Origin: Nitrospira sp.
GTDB taxonomy: Bacteria > Nitrospirota > Nitrospiria > Nitrospirales > Nitrospiraceae
DNA length: 64,000 nucleotides
Reading direction: 5' to 3'
NCBI GenBank assembly: GCA_015709715.1
Contig: CP054184.1
Coordinates: 496,001-560,000 of the forward strand
Both the position numbers and the translations under genes were made by a program. Shown piece after piece: positions 44,861 to 53,165 of this stretch. The notes beneath the pieces are model-generated. The model saw nothing but the letters and a program-made list of their open reading frames with translations. It made no database searches and had not been told where the DNA came from. Numbering within the stretch: position 1 is the stretch's first letter; the number at the start of each line of letters is the position of its first letter.

Positions 44861-45457
44861 TCATGCCCCGATAAACCCAAATGTGCGCAATACAGTTAAA
44901 CACGTATTCACCTTTGCCGTGAGGTCTGCAATATCATTTCGTAGGGCCGGAATCAAATTCGCCACCAGATCATCCCGCAGCGCGTCCGCCGTGGCCGGTG
45001 CATCGGCCGGATTCGGGAGGGCTTGAATGGTGTCATCCGCCGTGCCCCCGCTGTTATCGGTCAAGTTTGCCGAAGCGGCCTGCTGCGAAGCCAGCGCCGC
45101 CCCCAGGACGGCAAATTGTGAGCCGGTATGGCGAACGGTCCCGGTCAGCGTCAGCGCACTGTCCCAGTCCTTCCCGTCCAGCTTTGCGACGTCCAGATTG
45201 TCGACCTTCGTTGACCCTGGAGCCACTGCAAACGGCGGATTCGCTCCCCGGGAAAACGTCACGAGCGCGGCAATCGTTCGAGCGACCGTGATATGCACGT
45301 ACTGGCTATGGTCATCATCTGCCAGCCCCGACAACTCACCATGGTCAATCACTCCGCCGGCAAAGATTTTCTGAATCCGGATCAGATACTGTTCCAGCTC
45401 TCGCCAGTCCCGGGAGTCCCCGTACAGTCGCGGAGGTGGCTGTAATGGCACGGTCAT
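44861..45457 (-). CDS. Small tail-fibre-like structural protein
   Basis: The 198-residue protein has the segment HGELSGLADDDHSQYVHITVARTI, the short turn common near the N-termini of phage fibres (D-H-x-L-x-G-L-x-D-D-D-H-x-Q-Y), then a beta-rich middle and a helical C-terminus. It probably trims or connects fibres at the tail tip. ATGA overlap with the gp10-like gene. Confidence 0.55.
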   Translation of the reverse strand: MTVPLQPPPRLYGDSRDWRELEQYLIRIQKIFAGGVIDHGELSGLADDDHSQYVHITVARTIAALVTFSRGANPPFAVAPGSTKVDNLDVAKLDGKDWDSALTLTGTVRHTGSQFAVLGAALASQQAASANLTDNSGGTADDTIQALPNPADAPATADALRDDLVANLIPALRNDIADLTAKVNTCLTVLRTFGFIGA

Positions 45458-46884
45458 GAGGGCAGCACCTCCACCTTTTCCTTTGCCCCGACGAAGATAA
45501 AGTCAACCCCATCGCTGCAACTGACCTTGATCTGGAGACTTCGATATTCCCCTGATCCCCGATCCCGCACAAAAAACTCATGGTTGCCGACAGCCCCCAA
45601 GGCGTACTGCATTTCGTTGCCCCACTGCCCATTGTTCCGCCGCTTCTGAATCATCACCTTCGGATTCGGCACGTCGGCTGTGGCCACACCCCGCTTGAAG
45701 TAGTACAGCGTCTCGCTCGAGCTTTTGCGGTTATAGGTGCCATGGGTAATATGCCCAGAGGTGCGACTGGTCCGGATCGGACTCCCGTTATCCGTCATCG
45801 CCCGCCGTGTCGCCTCATAAATCAGCCCCGTCACACGGTCCCCCACCAAATGCCGGCCCCAGGTTGCGGCATAGCAGGCACAGCGACCCCGGTAATCCTG
45901 ATATTTCCCCTGTTCCTGGTTCCAGTAGCCCCACTCGTACCAGTCTTGCTTTTTGTAGTTGTAGACCAGCGTGCGCTGTTCGCTAGGAAACGACATCACG
46001 TACAACGGCTGGCCCTCGACTTCCAGGAGGAAGGTCTGGCAATCATCGACCCGGGAGAATTTCCCGAGAATCCGATCGAAGGGAATCGACACCTCCACCG
46101 GTGTCCGGTTCTGCATGTGGACCAGTCGCCGGTTCTGATCTAGCCACAGCCAGGTTGAGGCCGATTTTGTGACTTTCGCGGCGATGCTATAAACCGCGCC
46201 GAGCCCCCGCTCAAGGAATCCGCCCGGAAGCCGCGTAAAGGGCGACCCGTCGTTGTACCAAATCTCCGTCGACTCCTCGCCCCACAGCATGATTTCTCGA
46301 AAGCCGGTGTACATGGCCAGGAGGTTGTCGCCGGCGCCGTCAATGGCAAAGAAACTCAGCGCGTCCCAGGACAGCGGATTGCCCACATCGCAGTACCAGA
46401 GCTTGCCGTCTTGGATGGCGAGAATGTAGTTGTCGAGGTACGCGACATGCGTCACCAGTGTCGGTGCGTCCGGATCCACCATGATATGCGTCGACCCCAT
46501 GGCGCCCGAGGCGGTGATCATCTGCCCCCCGTAGGCCAGGACTGCCGTGTCTCCGTTGTTGTCGAAAATCACTGGACGCCCAGGCGTCGTATATTGGAAG
46601 CCGCCCGACAATTCCACCCACTGCCCGCTGTCGCTGATAATGAAGATTTTCCCGGCGGACACGGCCAGCACCTTGCGCTTCTTGGCCCACCAGTACATCC
46701 CGTCGATCGGCGCACCGGTTCCCAGGTCCGTAAACACCTCAAGTCCCGGCCGGCGGACGGTATGATCCAGTTCGTTGACATAGGCGTCATTGACCGCCGC
46801 CGAGATCGCGTCCAATTCGATTTCGTCGACGTTGGCATGCGCAGGACCAGACAGCGGGAGATCGACCTCTTTAACTTCGCCCAT
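45454..46884 (-). CDS. Packaged-DNA stabilisation / tail needle-hub protein (P22 gp10-like)
   Basis: The 476-residue protein is beta-rich, with a repeating pattern of short strands (YWWAKKRKVLAVSAGKIFIISDSGQWVEL, YLDNYILAIQDGKLWYCDVGNPLSW, ALSFFAIDGAGDNLLAMY) that suggests a propeller. The WRDG-like and W-x-WGYW segments match the P22 gp10 family (Phage_stabilise). It caps the portal channel and helps hold packaged DNA. It overlaps its neighbours by 1-4 bp and has no signal peptide. Confidence 0.75.
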   Translation of the reverse strand: MGEVKEVDLPLSGPAHANVDEIELDAISAAVNDAYVNELDHTVRRPGLEVFTDLGTGAPIDGMYWWAKKRKVLAVSAGKIFIISDSGQWVELSGGFQYTTPGRPVIFDNNGDTAVLAYGGQMITASGAMGSTHIMVDPDAPTLVTHVAYLDNYILAIQDGKLWYCDVGNPLSWDALSFFAIDGAGDNLLAMYTGFREIMLWGEESTEIWYNDGSPFTRLPGGFLERGLGAVYSIAAKVTKSASTWLWLDQNRRLVHMQNRTPVEVSIPFDRILGKFSRVDDCQTFLLEVEGQPLYVMSFPSEQRTLVYNYKKQDWYEWGYWNQEQGKYQDYRGRCACYAATWGRHLVGDRVTGLIYEATRRAMTDNGSPIRTSRTSGHITHGTYNRKSSSETLYYFKRGVATADVPNPKVMIQKRRNNGQWGNEMQYALGAVGNHEFFVRDRGSGEYRSLQIKVSCSDGVDFIFVGAKEKVEVLPS

Positions 46885-47753
46885 TAGTAGTACCTGCTTG
46901 CGCGGTTCACTGGACGCGACGACTTCTTGACCATGGTTCGCCGGAACACTTTCGTAAAGGCCTTATCCGCCAGCCCTTCCCACATGGGGATCTGGTCATA
47001 TTTCCCATGCGACGGCGCCAGGCGCGCACAGAGCAGGTAACTCAGAAAAAGGGCCTGGCTCTGCGGAATATCCGGATTGTGGGCCGCCCCGTCGAAATCG
47101 TAGAGAGGCCGCGCATAGGTCAGGCGCAGCTGTTCAGGAGCCGTATAGGTCGTATCTGCGGCCCAGACCGAGGGCCCGCTCCCGCCGGCCTCCCAGTACA
47201 GCCGCCAATTCGCTCCGGTAATCGGACGGTTCACCGATTCCGCCAGATGCGTGCGCAGGCACTTGTAGGGGCTTGCATCGGTCCCTGTCACGACACTTTG
47301 TGTATTGACCGTGTTCGGCGCCGGCCATGCGTACAGAGTCCGACTCCCGATGCTCAACTCGTCCGTCAGGAACACAGCTTGCGGATCGCCGTTGTAAATC
47401 TTGTTCGGAATAGCCTCGTAGCGTTCGCGCGTCAGAATGTCGACAGGATGATCAATGCCGGACTGATCCCGAAACGAGACCGCCAGCAGCTCCACCATCG
47501 ACTGCGGGAGCCCGTTCGCCGACGTGTAGGCGAAGACGTTCGCCGCCAAGGTCAGGGATTGCGTGATCTTGCAATGGATATACAGCTCATCGTCCGACAA
47601 TTCGCGGACGATCATCCCGAGCAGCTGCTCGCCGTCCTGCTGCTGAACGCCCGTCAAGGACTGATCATCGGACAGCGCCCCAATATCCTTGTAGGCCCGC
47701 TTAATGAGCGCATCCCGCGTGATCGTTTGATCGAACGTAGTCCCAACAGCCAT
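46884..47753 (-). CDS. Tail accessory / head-completion protein (P22 gp4-like)
   Basis: The 289-residue protein starts with a helical adaptor region (TITRDALIKRAYKDIGALSDDQSLTGVQQQDGEQLLGMIVREL) typical of gp4-like podovirus tail adaptor proteins, followed by a beta-rich C-terminal part. It should dock below the portal and carry the gp10-like protein. The gene directly follows the lysis cassette and precedes the gp10-like gene. Confidence 0.65.
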   Translation of the reverse strand: MAVGTTFDQTITRDALIKRAYKDIGALSDDQSLTGVQQQDGEQLLGMIVRELSDDELYIHCKITQSLTLAANVFAYTSANGLPQSMVELLAVSFRDQSGIDHPVDILTRERYEAIPNKIYNGDPQAVFLTDELSIGSRTLYAWPAPNTVNTQSVVTGTDASPYKCLRTHLAESVNRPITGANWRLYWEAGGSGPSVWAADTTYTAPEQLRLTYARPLYDFDGAAHNPDIPQSQALFLSYLLCARLAPSHGKYDQIPMWEGLADKAFTKVFRRTMVKKSSRPVNRASRYY

Positions 47754-47999
47754 TTATTGACTGAGCCTCCGGATATCGTTCATAAAGTGTTCGTTATTTC
47801 GCATCACACACCATCCTGAAATCACCGCGTCATAGGGCTCGGTCTCCAGGCGGGCCACCATGTGGCCGTATTCGTACACATAGGCCTCCTGGTCCTTGGT
47901 GAAGACCCACTGATAGCAGGGCCGCCCCTTACTCGCCTCTGGCCGCTCGGGCAGCGTCGTGCACGCGCTGCAAATCAGCGTCGGCAGCATTAAGCTCAT
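47754..47999 (-). CDS. Rz1-like outer-membrane spanin lipoprotein
   Basis: The 81-residue product from ATG 47999 has a short lipoprotein-type signal, MSLMLPTLICSAC, and a soluble tail (CYQWVFTKDQEAYVYEYG). It starts inside the Rz-like gene in another frame, the classic Rz/Rz1 overlap. The same frame is open from ATG 48155 (ATGA with the holin stop) and would give a 133-residue protein without a signal peptide. The lipobox is imperfect (Cys at -3), so the lipoprotein call is moderate. o-spanins pair with i-spanins to fuse the membranes at lysis. Confidence 0.5.
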   Translation of the reverse strand: MSLMLPTLICSACTTLPERPEASKGRPCYQWVFTKDQEAYVYEYGHMVARLETEPYDAVISGWCVMRNNEHFMNDIRRLSQ

Positions 48000-48150
48000 G
48001 AGCAGTCCGCGCGACTTGCGCCCGCGCAAGGGCTTCTTCGCCGGCGTCTTCGAGGCGACGGTCGGCGCGGGTTTGTTCGCCGGCAAAGTAGTGCCAGAGC
48101 TTCGCCGCCAAAGCCGCCACTGCAGTAACCGCCCCAGCCACACCGCCCAT
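47929..48150 (-). CDS. Rz-like inner-membrane spanin
   Basis: The 73-residue protein has one N-terminal helix (MGGVAGAVTAVAALAAKLWHYF) followed by a charged coiled coil (EQTRADRRLEDAGEEALARAQVARTAHEL). This N-in membrane anchor plus periplasmic coiled coil is the i-spanin layout. GAGG lies six bases before the ATG at 48150. The Rz1-like gene begins inside it. Confidence 0.6.
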   Translation of the reverse strand: MGGVAGAVTAVAALAAKLWHYFAGEQTRADRRLEDAGEEALARAQVARTAHELNAADADLQRVHDAARAARGE

Positions 48151-48151
48151 G

Positions 48152-48346
48152 TCATGCCTCACCGTCCGGCGCTTTCACTTCCCTCGGCGACCGCAGCAGG
48201 TTCGCTACAATCGCGAGAATCGCGCTCATGTTCGTAGCCGCCTGCGGATGGGCCGCCACCCACGCCATAATAGGATCGGCGAACGTGTTCGCCAGGATCC
48301 CTAAAACCGCAATCACGGACGGCCAGAGTTTTTTACTATCCATCAA
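48152..48346 (-). CDS. Holin-like small membrane protein
   Basis: The 64-residue protein has two hydrophobic stretches (LWPSVIAVLGILANTFADPIMAWV and NMSAILAIVANLL) and a charged C-terminus, the size and topology of a phage holin. It starts with an ATGA overlap on the preceding gene. It lies between a second membrane protein and the spanin genes, the usual place for a holin. Confidence 0.65.
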   Translation of the reverse strand: MMDSKKLWPSVIAVLGILANTFADPIMAWVAAHPQAATNMSAILAIVANLLRSPREVKAPDGEA

Positions 48347-48555
48347 TCCCTCCGATCGTGAACCGACGACATGAGGTTGTGATACCGCTCATCGTCCTGC
48401 TTTTCATGATTCTTAGCCCACTCCTTCAGCGTCCCAACCGACCCATTCAACTGCGACAGATGACTGTTGATCGACACCACGCCTTTGATGATCCATCCCA
48501 GCATGGCGACGGCCAGTGAGCCGAGAAAATGATTCACGTCGATCCCTGAAATCAT
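48343..48555 (-). CDS. Second lysis membrane protein (XhlA-like)
   Basis: The 70-residue protein has one hydrophobic helix (FLGSLAVAMLGWIIKGVVSI) followed by a coiled coil with heptads (SHLSQLNGSVGTLKEWAKNHEKQDDERYHNL). This TM plus coiled-coil layout is like XhlA/haemolysin-type accessory holins. ATGA overlaps join it to endolysin upstream and holin downstream. Confidence 0.55.
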   Translation of the reverse strand: MISGIDVNHFLGSLAVAMLGWIIKGVVSINSHLSQLNGSVGTLKEWAKNHEKQDDERYHNLMSSVHDRRD

Positions 48556-48947
48556 GCCCGCGCCTCCATATGTCCAGGATCCCATCCCACCTTGACGGCA
48601 TAGTCCGCCGGATCAACGCCAAACCGCCCACCCCAGCGCCCGCCCAACTGTTCCCAATGCTCGCCCATCGCCCGATAGTGTTCGCCCCGGTTAGATGGTT
48701 GCCCGTCAACCCACAGGATCACATCGATGGCACACCGCTCATTGTGCCGGCTGAACAGGACCTTGCTCCGTCCATTCGCCTTCAGGAGTTCCTGATAGGA
48801 GACCCCGGTTGCGCAATGGGGACACAGCAACTCATCCGTCGATCGCCAGGCATCCCCCAGCGTCCACAGGAGCCCCTGTGCTTTCATCCAGGCGAATTGG
48901 TCGGCCAGCATATGGCTGAATCGTTGCTGTCGTTCAGAGAGGCTCAT
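48552..48947 (-). CDS. Endolysin, M15-family peptidase
   Basis: The 131-residue protein has the M15 zinc-peptidase pattern: His68 and Asp75 in SRHNERCAID (H-x6-D) and the last His, His126, in DPGHME. It cuts the peptide bridge or the L-Ala-D-Glu/D-Ala bonds of peptidoglycan. There is no signal peptide, so it needs a holin. It overlaps the upstream secreted-protein gene by 1 bp (TAATG) and the next gene by 4 bp. Confidence 0.8.
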   Translation of the reverse strand: MSLSERQQRFSHMLADQFAWMKAQGLLWTLGDAWRSTDELLCPHCATGVSYQELLKANGRSKVLFSRHNERCAIDVILWVDGQPSNRGEHYRAMGEHWEQLGGRWGGRFGVDPADYAVKVGWDPGHMEARA

Positions 48948-49786
48948 TAGGGCCCCGCATGGACAAAACCCGTTGGTGTGGCCGGCGCTCCCGCCGGGGT
49001 ATCAATCGGTTGAGACGCTGGCCCCGTACTCACATGCAGATGGTCGATGAAGTGAGCCCACTCGACGGTCGGCACAGGATTGACCGTCCCATCCCACGTC
49101 TCGGACCAGACCCATTCGTTCAATCCCTGACAGCCATAATTGAGATTGGTATAGGCTCCCGCCGGCACACCGTTAATCCACCATCGGACAATGCCGTCCC
49201 TCGAGGTGCATGTCGTACTTTTCTTGATATACGCCTCGAGCTTGGTCCAGGTCCCGCGAGTCAGAGACCCGGAACCCACGTTCGGATAACACACAAGCCC
49301 AAGATCAAGCGCACAAGCATGGCTATTGTCGAGAGTTCCCGAATTGTGCGCGAAGATCATCGGGGCAGATCCCGCCACCAAGGCACTACCCCCAAACAAG
49401 AACACACCGTTGGATCCAGGGCCGCGGATGAAGAACATTTTATTTCCTACTGTTCGCCCCTCAAATTCTGGATTTGTTCTCCACATAAGCCCAACAAACA
49501 GTTCGGTGTAGAGCGTCTGTCCATTCGTCAGCCAATTGAGTTGCATTCCGCCGCTGCTATTCCCGGCATAGATGGCAGATTTCACGACGCCCGACGCGGA
49601 AATAGGAGCCGTCCCATCGGTGGCCTGAATCGAACTTGAGTAGACATCCAGAATGCCGCACGCGCCAGGCGTACTCGAAAAGTTGCAATCCAATAATTGA
49701 GTCGCCCCATTCGGCTCATTGGGCCAATTCGCCGAGGCATGGCTGAGAGCCGGGAATAGAAGCACCAAAAGCAATGCCAACATCAT
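48947..49786 (-). CDS. Secreted LamG/polysaccharide-lyase-like beta-sandwich protein
   Basis: The 279-residue protein has a Sec signal (MMLALLLVLLFPALSHASA) and a jelly-roll type domain with pairs of conserved Cys. The segment KMFFIRGPGS, the strand TWTKLEAYIKKS and DGIVRWWINGVPAGAYTNLNY are typical of concanavalin-like lectins or lyases. Such proteins bind or split surface polysaccharide. It is the last of five consecutive signal-peptide genes and sits between the 40-bp duplication and the endolysin gene. Confidence 0.6.
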   Translation of the reverse strand: MMLALLLVLLFPALSHASANWPNEPNGATQLLDCNFSSTPGACGILDVYSSSIQATDGTAPISASGVVKSAIYAGNSSGGMQLNWLTNGQTLYTELFVGLMWRTNPEFEGRTVGNKMFFIRGPGSNGVFLFGGSALVAGSAPMIFAHNSGTLDNSHACALDLGLVCYPNVGSGSLTRGTWTKLEAYIKKSTTCTSRDGIVRWWINGVPAGAYTNLNYGCQGLNEWVWSETWDGTVNPVPTVEWAHFIDHLHVSTGPASQPIDTPAGAPATPTGFVHAGP

Positions 49787-49852
49787 GGTTTCACCTTTTT
49801 CAATTCTTCGAGAATGCCAACATCATGGTTTCACCTTTTTCAATTCTTCGAG
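49773..49852 (-). repeat. Perfect 40-bp tandem duplication over a gene junction
   Basis: 49773-49812 and 49813-49852 are identical 40-mers. They carry the end of the upstream gene (stop TGA overlapping ATGATG), the ribosome site AAAAAGGTG and the start of the next gene. The extra copy creates an 8-codon decoy frame (MMLAFSKN, then TGA) before the real start. Confidence 0.97.
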
Positions 49853-50680
49853 AAGGAAATTCGCGAAGGTCTTCCCGCTGCAACTCTTCGCCTGCTTGCA
49901 GCGCATAGCTGCCGTGTCCAATGCATCCGCCACCGTCACCGCATCGTCCGGTTCATCCGGCGGCGGCGGAGACGTCGGAGACGGCACAAACGGCGCCGTC
50001 GTGAACGTCACGACGTCCGACAGGTCCCCATAAATCGCACCCTGGTTCATGACCCCAAAATAATAGACTCCCTGCAGGGCATAGACCCGATTCGGGAGCA
50101 GATTCTCGAGCAGGCACGTCAGAACCCCGCCGGCAGATGCACAGGACAGGCTTGTTGCGCCGCCCCAAGCAATCGGATCCAGCGAGAGGCGAATATCCGC
50201 ACCCGTTCCAGCCGGCAAGGGCACCGTGACCTTGGCCGACGTCGACCCGATATTGGACACCTGGAAACCGGCCAACTTCCCCGGACGGACTACCGGAGGC
50301 GGATTGACGACCGGCACAAACGGCGACGGCGGGAGCGGTTGCTCAACCTGCCCGCCCGTATTCCCAATGATCGGCGGCTTGACCGTCAGCGACACCACAT
50401 TGCTTGGCTGCGACCAGTTCCCCGCCTTATCACCGGCAAACAAACGAAAGAGCTTCGTACCAGGCGCCAGGTAAGCACCATACTGCAAGGTGATCGGAGA
50501 GACGCACGGCTGCGGGTGGGGAATCATGCTCGCCACTCCCCAACTTGCGCCTGCATCGCCTGATCGCTCGAGCCGATACTCCTTCATATCGGACTCTGTG
50601 TTGCAGTCCCAGGAGATCGTGGCGGACCATGCCGGAGCGGCACAGAGCACAGTAGTGAGCACGGCGAGACGAAGAATCAT
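49823..50680 (-). CDS. Secreted fibronectin-type-III-like protein
   Basis: The 285-residue protein has a Sec signal (MILRLAVLTTVLCAAPAWSA) and an Ig/FN3-like domain (ATISWDCNTESDMKEYRLERS ... LFAGDKAGNWSQPSNVVSLTV). A Pro-rich hinge and a second beta domain (FQVSNIGSTSAKVTVPLPAGTGADIRL ... VYALQGVYYFGV) follow, ending with a Cys-containing C-terminal helix. Stop and start overlap (ATGA) with its upstream neighbour. The function is unknown; adhesion is likely. Confidence 0.6.
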   Translation of the reverse strand: MILRLAVLTTVLCAAPAWSATISWDCNTESDMKEYRLERSGDAGASWGVASMIPHPQPCVSPITLQYGAYLAPGTKLFRLFAGDKAGNWSQPSNVVSLTVKPPIIGNTGGQVEQPLPPSPFVPVVNPPPVVRPGKLAGFQVSNIGSTSAKVTVPLPAGTGADIRLSLDPIAWGGATSLSCASAGGVLTCLLENLLPNRVYALQGVYYFGVMNQGAIYGDLSDVVTFTTAPFVPSPTSPPPPDEPDDAVTVADALDTAAMRCKQAKSCSGKTFANFLLEELKKVKP

Positions 50681-51858
50681 CGCCCCACCCCACATAACAT
50701 CATGCGGCAGCCGCCGCTGGCGCTGGCCGCAGGCGTGTAATCTACATAGGCCTGCACATCCATCAGCCGAGACAGGACGGCGGTCGTCTCAATCCCGCCC
50801 ACCTCTAAGGCATCCACTCCCGAAAGTGTCCAGGCGGTGCTGGTATCGGGGTCCGTCGCGTACACCTTACTGAGATAGGCTCCACCCGTTGTGAGCGCCA
50901 GTCCAGTCAAGGTCTCCGTGGTCGCGCCTGATTTGACACGCAGCGCGAATGAGTTTGTACCGGTCGAGTCAAGGCGTGGGTAGACCAGTACACGCACGCC
51001 GTTCACGGTCCCTGTGATGCCAGCGGTTCCGGTGTCGGTCAGCGCAAACAAGGCCACATCGTTGGTAGAGACATTCTTGACGTAGCTGGCTTCTGCGAAC
51101 GGCACGTCATCGACCTCCAGGTAATTGCTGCTGCCCGTCCCGGCCGTCCACTGCATGGTGGACCCATTGGCGGTCGGGACCAAGCGCAGAATCGCGCCCG
51201 CTCCAGGGTACGCGGCGTCATCGATGGCAATATCGTCATAGTAGAAATCCACACTCTGCCCGCTCACGTCTGCCACTTTTCCGAACGCGGATCGCCCATT
51301 GTTGCCGGTGCCGACATTCGCGGTGCCGGAGATCTCGACCGTTCCGTCAATGAGCACTTCCCATGCTGCACTCGCGCCGGTCGCCACCTTACACTCAAGG
51401 CGATACCAGGTTGAGGCGCTGAGCACAGTGGTGCCCGTAGCGAGCAGCGTCCCCGCAGAATCATACGCGGCGAGCGTGCCAGTACTCGTGATGCGGAGAG
51501 TAAATTTTGTTGGTCCCCCACCTTGTTGAGCCTGGAAAATTGGTTCGCTCCCGCTAGCCGGGAGTGTCGCCACATAGAAATACCAGCGGAAATAAGCCGT
51601 GGCGGCGCTGTAATCGCCTTTGACGCCCGACGCATCATGGCCGCCCATACGTCCCCAACCGACGGCGGTGGTGGTGGGGTTGGTGCGGAATGCGTACCCA
51701 CCACTGCGCTTGGTAGTTGACGAAGCCGACACGGTTCCGCTTTTAGTCACGAACTCCGGGTTCTCTGAACCGGACTCGATGCCGTTGATGGCGATGCGAG
51801 CGGCCTCCGAGAGAGAGGGGGTGACAAGAGCATAGATAAGTATGAGTACTGCAATCAT
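50677..51858 (-). CDS. Secreted LamG-like protein with a C-terminal beta domain
   Basis: The 393-residue protein has a Sec signal (MIAVLILIYALVTPSLSEA) and an N-terminal LamG/jelly-roll domain (SGGYAFRTNPT, YFRWYFYVATLP, YRLECKVATGASAAWEVLIDGT, VDFYYDDIAIDD). A second beta-rich domain ends with VDALEVGGIETTAVLSRLMDVQAYVDYTP. These lectin folds bind sugars. It overlaps both neighbours by 4 bp. Its N-terminus at 51858 is chosen by the overlap and signal peptide. Confidence 0.6.
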   Translation of the reverse strand: MIAVLILIYALVTPSLSEAARIAINGIESGSENPEFVTKSGTVSASSTTKRSGGYAFRTNPTTTAVGWGRMGGHDASGVKGDYSAATAYFRWYFYVATLPASGSEPIFQAQQGGGPTKFTLRITSTGTLAAYDSAGTLLATGTTVLSASTWYRLECKVATGASAAWEVLIDGTVEISGTANVGTGNNGRSAFGKVADVSGQSVDFYYDDIAIDDAAYPGAGAILRLVPTANGSTMQWTAGTGSSNYLEVDDVPFAEASYVKNVSTNDVALFALTDTGTAGITGTVNGVRVLVYPRLDSTGTNSFALRVKSGATTETLTGLALTTGGAYLSKVYATDPDTSTAWTLSGVDALEVGGIETTAVLSRLMDVQAYVDYTPAASASGGCRMMLCGVGR

Positions 51859-53165
51859 GTCGTTGGTGCCTCCTGGATGCACACGATAAACCCATCATGT
51901 CGTCCGCTGGCGCTCCCCCAGTTGCTAGAGAAATTGACAAATTTGCCATCTCGCGAAATAGAGGCGAACGGTGAATCGTAGTATTCATTGAACACGCTCC
52001 GATGGTGCGCAATCCGCCGTACCCGCCCGCTGCCATCTGTCGCCACTTGCATGATCTCGTTGTCGAATGCTTTCGTCACACTAGACCCGTCGCTCTTGTA
52101 GCGCGAAGCCAGCGCCCACAGATCGTTTGCCCCTTGCATCGAGAAATGGTCCTGCGTGCTGCTGTAGCTCCAGCCGTTGGTCATGCTCGGCAGCAGATCG
52201 GTGATGGTGGTAGGAGTTGCGAGCGAGCGGTAGCCCAAACTCGTATTGGCGGGGCGGTGAGTAAACACCCCACCACTGCCTGTGTCTCGATGGTTGAACG
52301 CATTGTTGCCGGTCAAGTCGCTGCCCACCTGCGTAGGCCCTGCGGTGAGGTCCCACACTTCCGCGCCATTGCCGGACGTGTAGACAATGATCCCGTACTG
52401 CCCAGATTTGTCGACCTCGACCTCGTCGAGGTTGGCGACGGACGCCGCACTCATCAAAACGGTGTTGGTCGATCGTTTCCAGAACACGTACCCGTTGCCG
52501 GTTCCACCCTCGAACCGCATGGCGAACACGTCGGCATCGTCCGACATGTTCATCTGGGTCACGTAGCCGCCCGTGTGGCCGAGTCCCGTAAATGTTTTGA
52601 GCGTCGTACTGCTTCCAGAGGGGACGGTGATTTCGTAGAGGTTGTAGTTCCCTACCCCGTAGATTTTGTTAGGATCTGTGGCGCTCCAGGTCATGCCGTA
52701 TTCCTGCAGTCCAGCAGGGGCACTGCTGAGCAGGTAGCCGGTCGTGTTGACGGTGCAGGCCGAGGGGTTGAAATCGAAGAATCGCGCCCGCGTGTACCCA
52801 TCCCGCACGAGGAAAAGGACGCGTGAGCTGTCGCTGTTGAACGCCTGCTGCGTGCTGTAACTATTGAGCACGCCTTTGTGCCCGCCGGTATCCGGCTCGG
52901 TCGTGGCGTCGGTGACACGCAGGATCGTGGTGCCGAAGGTGGGGTCGGTGATTTTCGTGCCTGCCGCGCCGAGTGTCGGCAAGGTCGGCTCTGTGTGTGT
53001 GTCAGTGTCAGTGAGCAGTGTTTCCTCGTATCCGCCTCCACCGCCTCCACCACCGGCGGGAAAAGTCAACCCGCCGCCCAAGCCGACGCCTAGATGTCCA
53101 CTAAGCCCATAAGCGGACAATGGTGCAGCGAACAACAGCAATACGGATAATAATTGTCGCATCAT
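51855..53165 (-). CDS. Secreted beta-propeller-like protein
   Basis: The 436-residue protein has a Sec signal (MMRQLLSVLLLFAAPLSAYG), a Gly-rich tract of eight Gly (about residues 38-46) and then propeller-like repeats: ILRVTDATTEPDTGG, FNSDSSRVLFLVRDGYTRARFFDFN, MTWSATDPNKIYGVGNYNLYEIT, QMNMSDDADVFAMRFEGG, VDKSGQYGIIVYTSGNGAEVWDL. The blade repeats resemble oligogalacturonide lyase or TolB-like propellers. It sits in a run of overlapping secreted genes. Confidence 0.6.
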   Translation of the reverse strand: MMRQLLSVLLLFAAPLSAYGLSGHLGVGLGGGLTFPAGGGGGGGGYEETLLTDTDTHTEPTLPTLGAAGTKITDPTFGTTILRVTDATTEPDTGGHKGVLNSYSTQQAFNSDSSRVLFLVRDGYTRARFFDFNPSACTVNTTGYLLSSAPAGLQEYGMTWSATDPNKIYGVGNYNLYEITVPSGSSTTLKTFTGLGHTGGYVTQMNMSDDADVFAMRFEGGTGNGYVFWKRSTNTVLMSAASVANLDEVEVDKSGQYGIIVYTSGNGAEVWDLTAGPTQVGSDLTGNNAFNHRDTGSGGVFTHRPANTSLGYRSLATPTTITDLLPSMTNGWSYSSTQDHFSMQGANDLWALASRYKSDGSSVTKAFDNEIMQVATDGSGRVRRIAHHRSVFNEYYDSPFASISRDGKFVNFSSNWGSASGRHDGFIVCIQEAPTT

